A stretch of DNA of 64,000 nt from Peromyscus leucopus. Its lineage: Eukaryota > Chordata > Mammalia > Rodentia > Cricetidae. The notes under the pieces are model-generated. The model was not told the origin of the DNA. It saw nothing but the letters and a program-made list of their open reading frames with translations, and did not search any database. The translations under genes were made by a program, and so were the position numbers. The stretch covers positions 67,350,982-67,414,981 of the forward strand of contig NC_051067.1 in assembly GCF_004664715.2 (NCBI RefSeq), given 5' to 3'. Each line of letters starts with the position of its first letter. Position 1 is the first letter of the stretch. Below, piece by piece: positions 32,911 through 44,260 of this stretch.

Positions 32911-33074
32911 GCCGGGCGGTGGTGGCGCATGCCTTTAATCCCAGCACTCGGGAGGCAGAGTCAGGTGGATCTCTGTGAGTTCGAGGCCAGCCTGGGCTAC
33001 CAAGTGAGTCCCAGGAAAGGCGCAAAGCTACACAGAGAAACCCTGTCTCGAAAAACCAAAAAAAAAAAAAAAAA
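32911..33074 (+). mobile_element. B1 SINE, young, perfect duplication
   Basis: GCCGGGCGGTGGTGGCGCAT through AGGAAAGGCGCAAAGCTACA to AAACCCTGTCTCGAAAAACC and an A-run. The 14-bp duplication AAGATATTACTACC is at 32897-32910 and 33075-33088. It lies about 30 bp from the preceding oppositely oriented B1, forming an inverted pair. Confidence 0.96.
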
Positions 33075-33568
33075 AAGATATTACTACCAACACCCTGCAA
33101 ACTGTCTTAAATATATATTATTCATTCTTAAATCTAGGCTCCATTCAGGAATATATGCCACCTATATAATGTCCCTTTCTACTGTTGTTAATCTAGATTA
33201 GCCCCCATTGTTATCTTTCGCTACTCTTCATGTTGACTTCTTAAGATCCATACCACGTCAGAGAAACGCCCACATTCTAGATTTTTGTCGTAACCTTTAA
33301 CTTGATTTTTCTATATTCAATGGAAATTTTGATTATCTTATTTAATTTTTATATTTTATTATAAAAAAGCATTATAAATAAAAACATGCAACAAGGTTAC
33401 CCATATCAAAAGACCAAACAACCAAATTAACTTCTATACAGTTAAAAAAATAAGCATTCATTAGGGAAACTGTAGAGCTTCATAATGGGTTTTATACTTT
33501 TTCTCAAATACATTTTTATGCACTTATCTACCACCCAAATCTGAAAATCCATTTTCATTAAAGTTATT

Positions 33569-33740
33569 TTTTTTTAAAGATATATTTATTATGTATACAG
33601 CATGTATGACTACAGGCCAGAAGAGGGCACCAGATCTCATTACAGATGGTTGTGAGCCACCATGTGGTTGCTGGGAATTGAACTCAGGACCTCTGGAAGA
33701 GCAGTCAGTGCTCTTAACCTCTGAGCCATCTCTCCAGTCC
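33569..33740 (-). mobile_element. B2/B3-type SINE, minus strand
   Basis: AAAGATATATTTATTATGTATAC, GCCAGAAGAGGGCACCAGATC, GGTTGTGAGCCACCATGTGG and GAGCCATCTCTCCAGTCC are reversed B2-family blocks. The 10-bp duplication TAAAGTTATT is at 33559-33568 and 33741-33750. Confidence 0.92.
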
Positions 33741-33811
33741 TAAAGTTATTCTTATTCCTAAAAGATACACAATCACAACCCACATGACTTGTACATAGAA
33801 GTAATGAAACT

Positions 33812-33995
33812 CACCGTGCAGTGGTGGCGCATGCCTTTAATCCCAGCACTCGGGAGGCAGAGCCAGGCGGATCTCTGTGAGTTCGAGGCCAGCCTGGGCT
33901 GCCAAGTGAGCTCCAGGAAAGGCGCAAAGCTACACAGAGAAACCCTGTCTCGAAAAACCAAAAAAAAAAAAAAAAAAAACAGAAAAAGAAAAGAG
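33812..33995 (+). mobile_element. B1 SINE, young
   Basis: GTGGTGGCGCATGCC through AGGAAAGGCGCAAAGCTACA to a 22-base A-run followed by AGAAAAAGAAAAGAG. The duplication GTAATGAAACT is at 33801-33811 and 33996-34006. Confidence 0.94.
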
Positions 33996-34009
33996 GTAAT
34001 GAAACTTCA

Positions 34010-34275
34010 GACTGGGAGCTGTCTCATCAGGTAAGAGCATTTTCCATACAAGCTTGAGGACCTGAGTTCAGATCCCCAGTGGTGTTGCTAGGGCTTCCTG
34101 GTTGCCAGCTTAGTTCCAGTTTCAGTGTGAGACCTGGTCTTAAGGGAATAAGGCAGTGAGTGGTAGAACACTTTACCTGATGTCCTCTGGCTTCCCTGAG
34201 TGCATAGGTAATCTACATACAAGAGCATGCATAAACTACACATAGACCACACATAACAGCACAAGAAAGTAGTGA
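34010..34275 (+). mobile_element. B4 SINE
   Basis: GGAGCTGTCTCATCAGGTAAGAGC, TTGAGGACCTGAGTTCAGATC, GTGTGAGACCTGGTCTTAAG and CTGATGTCCTCTGGCTTCC follow the B4 order, ending in a CA/A-rich tail. Diverged. Confidence 0.65.
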
Positions 34276-35219
34276 AACAAATTTTTCGTGCTCATTTCAG
34301 GAACTGCACATTTAAGTGATCGTGGTTAACCTGACAGTTTCTGTGTGCTGTGTATAACCAACTAAGCTTAGGTTACTGAGGCCAGAAGAGGGTGCTGCAA
34401 GTTTGTTTTCATTTTCAGTAGTTTCAGAGAACTGAAGACAATTGTGCTGCAAACAATAGCTCGTTTCCCTGTTCTCACCAAAGTGAACTTTTCTCAGTGG
34501 TTCACACACCCATTAGACTCAGGCTGGAGAGCTTTGAGGTAATTTCATAAGTACTGTATTCTATACAGACTGTATTTTCAGATATGTATATTTGGTTTGC
34601 TTGTAAAAGATTTCTCCTTAGCCTAGTGTCAATACCTTGGTGCTGAAAGGGCAAGAAAATCAGAATTGTTCATTTCCTCCAGTTGATTACCAAATTGGAA
34701 TCAGGTTGAGCAAAGCATAATTAAGTTATAAACACAAGATGCAGTAATGAACTCCATTAGATTGCTAGGATTCAGGATTAAGTCCTACTTCATCTGATTA
34801 AGGGATTAAAAAATACAACTAATTGTTGTTTGGAAGGATGTGTGTGTTCATTATAGATGATTATGTTTCTTAAAGACAAACATAGTTGAGAAGAGTTTTG
34901 GTTAAATTCATAGAATAGAGTATCTGCTAGGTAAGACAGATCCTAGATGGAAAATTTATATAAAACATACATGATAGGTTACTTTTTATCCAAACCAAAA
35001 TTACTGAAAAATTAATGAATGCGTAATCAAAGGGGTTGTTGAAACTGAGGAAGTAAACAAGGATACAGATAAATTCACTTTCAAGAGGCTTCATAATAAG
35101 TTCACTCATGCAGTTGGATAGATAGCACAAGGTAAAATAGTGACATTAACTTGTAAATGTGTCATAGTTTGCTGTCATAAAGATCTCTTGGGAGTGCTTG
35201 ATGGTGGTGATAGTATTTT

Positions 35220-35305
35220 GCATTGGAGATACAGAAGTTGAAGTTGATATATATGTTGTCTATATTTATATATCATATATAGATATATGTATATCACATA
35301 TATGC
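35220..35305. repeat. TA-rich simple sequence
   Basis: TATATATG/ATATAG-type runs directly before a minus-strand B1, possibly grown from its tail. Confidence 0.7.
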
Positions 35306-35443
35306 ACACATGTTTTTGTTTGTTTTTTGAGACAGGGTTTCTCTGTGTAGCTTTGGAGCCTGTCCTGGAACTCACTCTCTGTAGACCAGGTGGCCTCTGC
35401 CTCCCAAGTGCTGGGATTAAAGGTGTGTGCCACCATTGCCCAC
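35306..35443 (-). mobile_element. B1 SINE, minus strand, internal deletion
   Basis: TTTTTTGAGACAGGGTTTCTC and GTGCTGGGATTAAAGGTGTG are present. Roughly 30 bases between TAGACCAGG and CCTCTGCCTCC (the GCTGGCCTCGAACTC..CACCTG block) are missing. Confidence 0.88.
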
Positions 35444-36023
35444 CTCACATACTTCTATTAAGTGAAAATTTAAATTTTTGCCCTAGAAATTCAGAGGACT
35501 ATACTTTCACAGAGATAAAACTTTTCTCACAAGAGTGTTCTTGGTCAGTACATGATCTTGGGCAGCTTTGTGATTCCTCCAAGACCTGCCTTTTACTTAC
35601 TTGGAATTTACAGTGCTTGTATACCTACCGAATGGATGCTAGTCTCTGCTCCTGTCTTCTGTGTCTGTCTGAAATATCAGCCATTTGGCCTGGGTAACTT
35701 ACTCATGACATAAGTACCTCTGTGTACTTAGATGAGGAGAGAGTGTGGGATGGTGCTGGGTATGATGGCCCTGGAATTGCATATCTCTAGCATAGCTGTG
35801 AAAACTTACTTTCTGAACATCCTTTGATGATACTGATTCTCTCAGCAAGCTGTCGAGCCTTTTTCCATGAGATTCCCTGCCAGGACAAATGCTGTCTGGC
35901 AGAAGTGTTTTCTTTTCATAGTAGCCCTTGTTTTATTGGTTCTGGACTGGCTGTAATTATCACCATCATCATTGCAGTGCTGGGACATAGAGAATATTTG
36001 TATACTTAAACCAAAGAAGAGAG

Positions 36024-36098
36024 TGTGGTGGTATTGTGTTCCCCAAAATATTGTGCACCCTAATAAACTTATCTGGGGTCAGAGAAAGAAGAGCCATT
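36024..36098 (+). mobile_element. Rodent LTR/ERV-type repeat fragment
   Basis: TGGTATTGTGTTCCCCAAAA, TTGTGCACCCTAATAAACTT and ATCTGGGGTCAGAGAA is a phrase I recall as a frequent dispersed element start in cricetid and murid genomes. Only about 75 bp are recognisable. Confidence 0.5.
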
Positions 36099-36785
36099 AG
36101 GTAGCGTAAGGCTGAGATTTTATTCTGATGTTCTACTGTACGATGTGTTATTCTTGGTCCTCAAACAAAATGGAGATAGTGCAACTCCTCATTTCCTCCT
36201 TCAAGTCTTCTGGTTGGCAAGCAAGCTCAGATACTCTTAATACTGTGATATTGCAGTTTCTATCCTTGGTGCTAGTTAAGAACATGTTGAAACATTTCAG
36301 ATGAGGCACAAGGTCAGCATCCTAAATAACTAGTCAAGAAAAATGCCACTATATACCTTTTAGTTCCAAGTTACCGATACAAAATTTAATGTTAGCTATT
36401 ATGTTGATTATTTTAATGAACCTTTTTATTGTATTATTTATGTCTCGCACAGTAATCCTATAAAATACTGGGGTTTTGTCATGATACTTTCATCCTTGCA
36501 CATCTGTACTTTGGTCACACTCATTCTCTGTTACCACCCCCCCTCCCTGGTACTTCCCCTTCTGTGTTCATGTCATTTTTAAAAATTTTTTACAGCTACA
36601 TAAAAATAATTCCAAGGATAAAGTGTACTTATATTTTATTTTTCTGCTTGACTTTAGATTAGATACCTTGTTGGTATTTAAATTTTTTTTCAATTATTTT
36701 CTGTTTTAATGGAGTCCAATAAAGATATAATGGCTTCAAGTACAGACTAAACATACATTTTCTCTTGGTAAGTAGATGATTTGGA

Positions 36786-36892
36786 GAAGTCCTTTTGTTT
36801 GTTTGTTTTGTTTTGTTTTTGAGTCTTATAACTCAGGCTGGCCTTGAGCTCCTGCCTCCTCACCCCTGGTGGCCACCATGCCTGGTCAGCCC
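36786..36892 (-). mobile_element. Old B1-like SINE, minus strand
   Basis: GTTTGTTTTGTTTTG, ACTCAGGCTGGCCTTGAGCTC and GTGGCCACCATGCCTGG resemble a decayed reversed B1. Boundaries are approximate. Confidence 0.55.
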
Positions 36893-38730
36893 TTTTCCTT
36901 TTCTCTTTCTTTGCTTGTTTACTTTCCTTTTCCTGTTGCATCACGAAGTCTTTCAGAAGTGGGTCCCAGAGTGAAGGAAATACTCATGGGGTTTATTCCT
37001 TCAGTGACAAAATACTGACTTCATATTTGCTTCTTTTTCTTTCCTTCAACAACAACTCATACTCTAATAGAACGGGGTGAGATATTTTAACATCAAATGA
37101 ATGTCAGGGCCATCTTTTATTTGTGTTGTTGCCAAATATTAGTTCAAATGGAGAGAGAAGAAGTCCTGTGGCTTCTCTTCAAGTTAGCTTTATATGCTTT
37201 TGAAGTGGAAGACAGACCTTGCTAGGCAGTAGTTCCAAGTTTTACTGTTTGCTGAGGGCAGAGAAAATGGAAGAGTACAAAGTTTTACTTTTATGCATGC
37301 CTTTCATATGTTAATTATTTTCTCAAAATTATTAGCATGATAGGAGAAAATTTTGCTTCTGATGTTCATCTAGAGTTTATAGTGATCTATACTGATTTGT
37401 GACACACAAAAATACCATCTTAAAAAACTTTGTGAGGAATATTGAAACTTGAATCAATCTTTCTTGTCTGTGGGAAATTTTAAATTGATTATTCAGTTCA
37501 TGCTAGATGTTTGTTTTACGTAAATGGCTGAGAAAATTGTTTGAAAAACCAAACTCCTCAAAAGATGAGATGGTGAGGAGTGAAAGAAGCTGTGTTCAGG
37601 AGATGTGTGTGAATAGTTTTGTCAGAAGTAAGCATCCTGAGGTTTGAACTGATGACAAGTGCTAATGCCCAGTCTTGACTAAGTCAAACAGTACTCAAGT
37701 AAAGCTGAATAGCATAGCTTGATCTAATTGCTATATTTGGTGTCTTCTTAAGATGCTATTTCTAAATATTCCCTCTGTTTACTAATTTTTGACTTACAAA
37801 TCAAATGCCATTTATGACTCCTTAGTTTCTTCCTCTTAATTCCTAGAGCTGTCTTTTGAGAAATGTACAGTGCTCTCCAGAATGTTCACAACCAACCGAA
37901 GAGAACTCAATGGTGGTAGTCATTTCCAGCAGCAAGATTTTGTAGATTGTCTTTTGACTCTTCCTGTTGTGTTGAGCTGCGATGATACATAAGTTCTGCT
38001 ATAATTCATATATTGTGTCCTAAAAATTGCTGTTCTGGGGAAAATTACGCAATAAAAAAATACCTTCAGGTTTATGGGGAAATTAGACTAGAAACACAAC
38101 ATTCAAAACTTCAGCAATGAATAAATATGGGAGCTTGATAAAGCCAGCACAGTGTCACACATGTTAAATGGCTCACTTGGAAATATGTGAACACAACAAT
38201 AAATACAGCACTTTACCTCGGGGAGGAGCAGAAGTGTGCTGTGGACGTGGGCATAGCAAGGCTTACAGCTCTGGCTTATGTGAAGCTGTGGGAGAAGTCA
38301 GCTGAAATAAGAGAAGTGACCCAGCTCTGGGTGAGTGTGACTGAGCACTCCTGGAACTGCAGTTGCTCCTGAGGGTTTAACGTGGTTTGCATGTGTGTTT
38401 TGTTTATTCCAATGATGACTGCAGTTTCCCACATTTCACCTTGTTTTCCTGGATGAAGTCATGCATAAGCAAATGCAAATTTGCATTTTGTTCATACTAT
38501 CCCTCCATAGGTCTTTTTCCTGGAGCAAACTTGCATTTTTAAGCAATTACAATATCAAGACTCTAAAGGTCATGTAGGGCCAGAAGGAGTGGCTCATTAC
38601 CACTTTTTTTCTATTTTAAGAAAATATCTTTTATCTGTTTAAGTAATGGGTAAGAGTTAACAGATAACATCTAGGATCCAAAATGTTCTTTCCTCTTAGC
38701 AGATAAGAAATGCTCCAGTTAAAACATCTG

Positions 38731-38775
38731 CAGCTGGGTGGTGGTGGTGGCGGCAGCGGCATATGTCTTTATATA
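38731..38775 (+). mobile_element. Truncated B1 head with GGT/GGC run
   Basis: CAGCTGGGTGGTGGTGGTGG, then CGGCAGCGGCATATGTCTTTATATAATC looks like the first 40 bases of a B1 with a small trinucleotide expansion and no remaining body. Confidence 0.5.
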
Positions 38776-39180
38776 ATCTTGAAGAGATAGTAACTTCCAG
38801 TACTAACTACTCATTCAAAAAAGGGTGGAACAGAAGAAAATTGAAAAATTAGAATTTATTTTGCTTACTTAAGGCCCTTAAGCTGTTATTTTAATTTTGT
38901 AACTGTTCTTCATTTGGTTGACTAGAACGAGCACAGGGTTTTCATGATTTCATTAACTGCTTTAAGAATTTTTATTTCATAGTTGCGTATCTGCCTGTAG
39001 ACCAGGCAGTTTGAATCCATGTAATTACAAGCTCATTTTGGTATTAGTAGAACTTTAGTACTGAGTGAATTCTACCCAAGATCTGTTACATAATATACTC
39101 TCAAGTCTTACAAAAGTCCCTGAATAAGGCAGGTGTTCCTCAAGCTCATTTTAAGTGCATTTAGGATGTTTAAGAATGAT

Positions 39181-39535
39181 GCTGCTGTGGTTTGAGTGTG
39201 AAACAGTTAACACACAAGCTCATACGTTTGCATAAATGGTCCTCTCTAGTGGCTGTTTTGGGAACTTGGAGTACTTTCAGAGGTCAAGTCAGTTGGAGGA
39301 TTGGGGTTCTGGGGATTGGCACTCAGGGCTACAGCCCTGCCCTTAGTTCTGCTTGCTTCTCTCCTCTACTCCTTGATTGGTGTCATGTAACAAGCAGCTT
39401 CCCAGTGCTCCTGGGCCACTGTGCCACCTACCAGCAGTTCTTCCCCACCACGAGGGACAGTGTCCTCTCACACTGTGAAAATCTTTCCCACTTAAGTTGT
39501 TTCTTGTCAGGAATTTATTCACAGTAGGAAGGCAA
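39181..39535 (+). mobile_element. Rodent interspersed repeat, family not assigned
   Basis: It begins GCTGCTGTGGTTTGAGTGTG and ends with AAGTTGTTTCTTGTCAGGAATTTATTCACAGTAGG, which I recall as the two ends of a dispersed repeat common in rodents. It carries spurious open frames of 111 and 66 codons. Confidence 0.5.
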
Positions 39536-40198
39536 ATTACCAAATAGAAGTACTGAATTTACAGATGAGGACATCAGGCTGCAGGCTGCAGTCTGTACTG
39601 CTTAATCCAGGCTTTAAGTGGAGTGTAGCATTGTTTCAATGGTGTTGGGAATGTGTACGCCATAAATGTTTTATGAAAAGACACATTTCTAGTGCAAACT
39701 GGCATGCAAACAGCCCATCTCCCAGTGCTGATCAACAGTTCGATGATGCCCCTGTCTCCACTATTGAATAGTAGGTGTAATCTAGGCTAGCCTGCTGTCT
39801 CCTTTGCATCCCAGAGATCAATCTACCTGTGTTCTTTTTGCAGCTTCAGATCGCACTTTCTCATTACTTGACCCATTTGATGATTGTGAATGATCTCTCA
39901 GCTTCTTTTCTCAGAGCCACCAGTCTTAGGTGACTTCCTGGGAGTACCAAGGTTGAACCAAAGAAGCCTACACAGCTAATATCTAGGTTTGAGTCCCTGC
40001 ACACATGAGCTGAAATTTGATGTTTGTCTGAGTATATCTTGTTTTGCTTTATCATGCTCTCCAGAAGCTTGATTTCCTGTAAACAACATACTTACATTTT
40101 TAAATGTAGCTGAAAGACCTCTCTATATAATGTTTATACATTCATGTGATGGACCTCTGTTAGCTTACTTTGCTATTGTTAACAGTGGTTTGATCCAT

Positions 40199-40475
40199 TT
40201 CACCCCAGTCAGAATGACTATCAAAACAAAACAATATTAAGTGTTAATGGTGTGGTGGGACAGAAGGAGCCTTTATACATTTCTCGTTGGGGTGTAAATT
40301 GATCTAGTCACTATGGAAATCAGTATGGAGATTCCTCAATAAATTAAAAATCGTAATACCATTTGATGCAACTCTTCCACTACTGGGTATATGCCCAGAA
40401 GAACCAAGTCAGCACACAATTGATATATCTGTGCATCCATGTTTATAATAGAGCTGCTCAGGATAGTTTTTGCAA
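40199..40475 (+). mobile_element. L1 3' end fragment, plus strand
   Basis: TTCACCCCAGTCAGAATGAC, CTATGGAAATCAGTATGGAGATTCCTCA, CTACTGGGTATATGCCCAGAAG and CATGTTTATAATAGAGCTGC follow the well-known order of the L1 ORF2-end/3'UTR region. Old, truncated copy. Confidence 0.8.
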
Positions 40476-40889
40476 TCAGTCTGTGGCCTGGAAGCACCAT
40501 GGCAAGCCTGCTCCAACCTCTACTTTTATTTTAACTCAGAATTGGGAAAAATACAGATACACAAAACAAATGAAAAATTTGCCAGAAAAACGTGCCTGTT
40601 TTTTTTGGCATGAAGAGTTTAAAAAGAAAATAAGATGATAAATCTCCTTTTCTGCTTCCTTCTTACACTGCCTGCCTTTAAGAGAGAAAATAGAGCTGTC
40701 TTACAAAAGAATACTAGAAAAAAAACCTCACAGCTCAAGACAAGTTCTTGTCCTTAGAGCTTATCCCTGGGTATGGCTAGTCCATAGATTTGAAGTGATG
40801 TCACCTCTCAACTTTAAAGGACATAAAATTTCCCTTTGTTGCTCAAACTGTATCAAGGACAGATGAACTGTAGTAAAAAGATAGGCACT

Positions 40890-40962
40890 TTGGGGCCCAA
40901 TGATAGAACATGTGCCTGGCACATTTGAGGCCCTGCGTTCCATCTCTAGTATTGCCACCACA
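40890..40962 (+). mobile_element. ID SINE, diverged
   Basis: GGGGCCCAATGATAGAACATGTGCCTGG then GAGGCCCTGCGTTCCATCTCTAG resembles the ID tRNA-like core. Confidence 0.6.
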
Positions 40963-41080
40963 GAAGACAGGCAACTTGAAACATGTTGAAAGTTGAGTTA
41001 GATCCAGCCTGACATATTTGGCCTGGAGAAAATTAATTTTATGACTAGGTGATTTTTTTTTCTGAGGTTTGGTATTTTTT

Positions 41081-41249
41081 TAAGATTTATTAAGTGTGTG
41101 GGTATATATACACACGAGTAGAGAAACCCATGGAAACCAGAAGCTTTGAATATCCCTGAATCTGGAGTTTAAAGCGAGTGCAAGCATCTTGACCTGGGCA
41201 GTGGGAATTAAATCAGGTCCTCTACCTGTAGAGGCATCTCTCCAGCCTC
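41081..41249 (-). mobile_element. B3-type SINE, minus strand, diverged
   Basis: AAGATTTATTAAGTGTGTGG, GAATCTGGAGTTTAAAGCGAG, GGGAATTAAATCAGGTCCTC and GGCATCTCTCCAGCCT keep the reversed B3 order. Confidence 0.7.
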
Positions 41250-41416
41250 TGGTGTTTGGTTTCTTGAAAACTCACACCTAACACCATTGTCTACATTTCC
41301 TACATCTAGCCATTGAGCCCTCTGGGAACTCCTCACCTAATCAATGGCTAGGGACAATCAGCACCAACATTATCTAAAGTGGGAAGATAGATTTTATTTA
41401 GAAATTACTACAGTAG

Positions 41417-41565
41417 GGGCTGGAGAGATGGCTCAGAGGTTAAGAGCACCGACTGCTCCTCCAGAGGTCCTGAGTTCAATTCCTAGCACCCATATAGTGG
41501 CTCACAACCATCTATAATGAAATCTGGCACCCTCTTCTGTATACATAATAAATAAATAAATCTTA
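41417..41565 (+). mobile_element. B2 SINE
   Basis: GGGGCTGGAGAGATGGCTCA, GAGTTCAATTCCTAGCACCC and an AATAAATAAATAAATC tail. The (GAAA)n tract that follows grew from its tail. Confidence 0.92.
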
Positions 41566-41612
41566 GAAAGAAAAGAAAGAAAGAAAAAGAAAGGAAGAAA
41601 GAAAGAAAGAAA

Positions 41613-41648
<36 letters not shown>

Positions 41649-41659
41649 AAAAGAAAGAA
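41566..41659. repeat. (GAAA)n microsatellite at a B2 tail
   Basis: About 94 bp of GAAA units with a few AAAAAG and GGAA interruptions. Confidence 0.93.
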
Positions 41660-41775
41660 TCACTACACTCGATGCAGACCTGGTCTGTGGGATATAGCAG
41701 ATGGGTGGGAAGGGAGGGGAAGTAGTGAGTGGATGAGAAATCACCTAGAGGAGACTAATATTAAAGATACGAAGT

Positions 41776-41921
41776 GCAAGGTGGTGGTGGCACACGCCTT
41801 TAATCCTAGCACTCAAGAGGCAGAGGCAGGCAGATCTCTGTGAGTTCGAGGCCAGCCTGGGCTACCAAGTGAGCTCCAGGAAAGGCGCAAAGCTACGCAG
41901 AGAAACCCTGTCTCGAAAAAC

Positions 41922-41999
<78 letters not shown>
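41776..41999 (+). mobile_element. B1 SINE with 77-base pure A tail
   Basis: GTGGTGGTGGCACACGCC through AGGAAAGGCGCAAAGCTACG to CTCGAAAAACC, then uninterrupted A from 41923 to 41999. I cannot find a clear duplication at its ends. Confidence 0.93.
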
Positions 42000-42001
<2 letters not shown>

Positions 42002-42344
42002 AAAAATATAAACTAATGGGTTTAACTTGAATTTCTAATTGAAAAATTAATATAGGCCATTTGCTGTTTTGGTGGGACTTTATTTCACTGTTGTCACTAT
42101 GTCACAGAAACTAGTATTGGGGTGGTGTGTGCTCTTTATATTTTCTGTCATGGCTACTAGAAAATTGAGTCATGTGACTCATGTTCTGGTTTGGGGGTTT
42201 TATTTGCTTTTTTGTTTGTTATTTTCATGCTGGGGAAGGAACTCTGAGCCTTTTGTAGGGAAGGACCTTTTATAAGGGCTTTGCATGGATTGGTGTACTC
42301 ATGGGAAAAGTTGACAAAACCTAAAAGGAAAGACAGAATTTGTT

Positions 42345-42709
42345 AGGAGGTGGTCCTCCACAGGAGGTGGTCCTCCACAGGAAGTGGTCCTCCCTAGGAG
42401 GTGGTTCTCCACAGGAGGTGATCCTCCATAAGTAGTCCTCCATAGGAGGTGGTCTTCCATAGGAGGTAGTTCTCCATGGGAGGTAGTTCTCCACAGGAGG
42501 TGGTCCTCCACAGGAGGTGGTCCTCCATAGGTGGTCCTCCACAGGAGGTGGTCCTCCATAGGAGGTGGTCTTCCATAGGAGGTGATCCTCCACAGGAGGT
42601 GGTCCTCCACAGGAGGTGGTCCTCCACAGGAGGTGGTCCTCCATAGGAGGTGGTCCTCCACAGGAGGTGGTCCTCCACAGGAGGTAGTCCTCCATAGGTG
42701 GTTCTCCAT
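42345..42709. repeat. 17-bp minisatellite, 22 copies
   Basis: Unit AGGAGGTGGTCCTCCAC repeated 22 times: 19 units of 17 bp and three of 14 bp (copies 6, 12 and 22), total 365 bp, counted by hand. Variants change single positions (GTGGTC to GTAGTT or GTGATC; CAC to CAT). GGAGG and CCTCC around TGGT can form a 5-bp hairpin in each unit. As 17 is not a multiple of 3 and the minus-strand unit has no stop in any phase, all three minus frames stay open and read EDHLLWRTTSCGGPPPV per 51 bp. Confidence 0.97.
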
Positions 42710-43429
42710 AGTTCTTTTGTGTGTCTGAACATCTTACAGGCAGAGGCACTGACTTAAGGAACAAAGAGCAAACTCTCATGCAGCCTTGGTAGATGTGGTT
42801 GTGTTTCCACAAAGAGCCAGAGGCAGGCAGGTTTACCTACATACAAAGACTGGGATCTCTAAGTTTGGGTCCCTCTCTTGTTCTGCAGCTCATTGCATGC
42901 ACATGTGCTGCCTGGCCATCCTACTTCTCTGTGCCCAGAAGATGCCAATATTCTGGCTACTGCCAATGCTGTGAGTAAATGGTCTTGTGTCTTCAAGCTG
43001 CGTCTTCATCGTCCATCACTGTTTGAAGAACTAAGCTTTCATTTGCAAGTAAAGTCTCAGACCTTTTGAAGGTCTTAGCAGTGTGCTGGGTAATTATAAT
43101 AAAGTCAAGAAATTGTTCATTACTCAACAAAAGTTAACACCCTCACGACTAGGCTTTTTCCAGAATAGATTTGGATGCCTGTGGACTTTGCATTATTGGG
43201 AGGAAGGTTTCTGTTTTGTTGCCTGATATTGCTTTATCTATTTCTAACTGTGCTGTGTCAGTGAGCAGATCCTCCCAGGAGTGAGGCTTTCCTGGATGAT
43301 TGCGGCTTTCACTGTGTTTTCCTGTGTCCACCTTTGTTCTTCACAGTGCTTTATGTACTTACGCTTTCTGGGCCTCCATTTGAGCACCTGCAAAATAATA
43401 GGATTTATCCCTTAATGTCCAGGTACATT

Positions 43430-43540
43430 ACCTCCAAGTGACAGGGAAGACACACAGGGCTGATCTCCAGTCACCATATGTCTATACACAGGTGAGCACA
43501 TCTGCACACATGAATGCATCACACACAGAGACAAACATTT
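43430..43540 (+). mobile_element. Possible B4 tail fragment
   Basis: GACACACAGGGCTGATCTCC, ACAGGTGAGCACATCTGCACAC and the CA-rich end resemble the 3' part of B4. Weak support. Confidence 0.4.
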
Positions 43541-43626
43541 TTTATTCAACCCAGTCCCTTCTCTTTTAATTTGAGCTTTCAAGAATACTAATGGAATCTT
43601 CTTCCTCTACTATACCAAGAACAATT

Positions 43627-43720
43627 TTTTCCTTCCTTCCTTCCTTCCTTCCTTCCTTCCTTCCTTCCTTCCTTCCTTCCTTCCTTCCTTCCTTCCTTTT
43701 TCTTCCTTCCTTTCTTTCTC
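43627..43720. repeat. (TTCC)n microsatellite
   Basis: About 18 uninterrupted TTCC units, then TTTTTC and a few further CTTTC units. Confidence 0.94.
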
Positions 43721-43937
43721 TTATAGAATTCACCTATAGAACAGATTAATTTTTTTTTTTTTACAGAATGTGTCTATTAATATGTTGAGTGAATGGCAAT
43801 TACACTTCTCAATGTGCCAGCAAGGCTGAATTTCCAGAACGCTCTCTTGCAGTCAGTGCCCTGGAAGAAACAGAAATGTACTCAGGGTGTTCGTGTGAAC
43901 ACTCTTTCAGGAAAGAACTAATTAGGACTAAGGGAAC

Positions 43938-44260
43938 AGGCTGGGGAGATGGCTCAGCAGACAAACTAACTGCTGTGCAAGCATGAGGCCTAGAGTCTGG
44001 ATTCCTAGCACCCGTGTAAAAGCTGGGCATGGCTGCACGCACTTGTAACCCCAGTACTGGGCAGGCAGAGACAAGTGGATCTTGGGGACTTGCAGCAAGC
44101 CCAGCCTGAGCTCCACATTCAGTGAGTGACTCCTGTCTCAAAAATAAGGTGGATAGCCATAGAGATAGACACCTGGTGCCTCCCTTGGACCTCCAAAGGC
44201 ATACACAAGAGTGAACACATCTGCATACCGTGCAGACACATGCAGGCTGAAGGAGCACAC
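43938..44260 (+). mobile_element. B4 SINE
   Basis: Head GGCTGGGGAGATGGCTCAGC, B1-like middle AGCTGGGCATGGCTGCACGC, then CCTGTCTCAAAAATAAGGTGG, GCCATAGAGATAGACACC and a CA-rich tail: a complete B4. Confidence 0.85.

Noticed and set aside
39192..39527. Plus-strand ORF of 111 codons
   Set aside because: It lies within an interspersed repeat spanning 39181-39535.
42299..42812. Overlapping minus-strand ORFs of 112-163 codons with Trp/Gly/Pro repeats
   Set aside because: Product of the stop-free 17-bp minisatellite; all three frames are equally open, which a real gene would not show.
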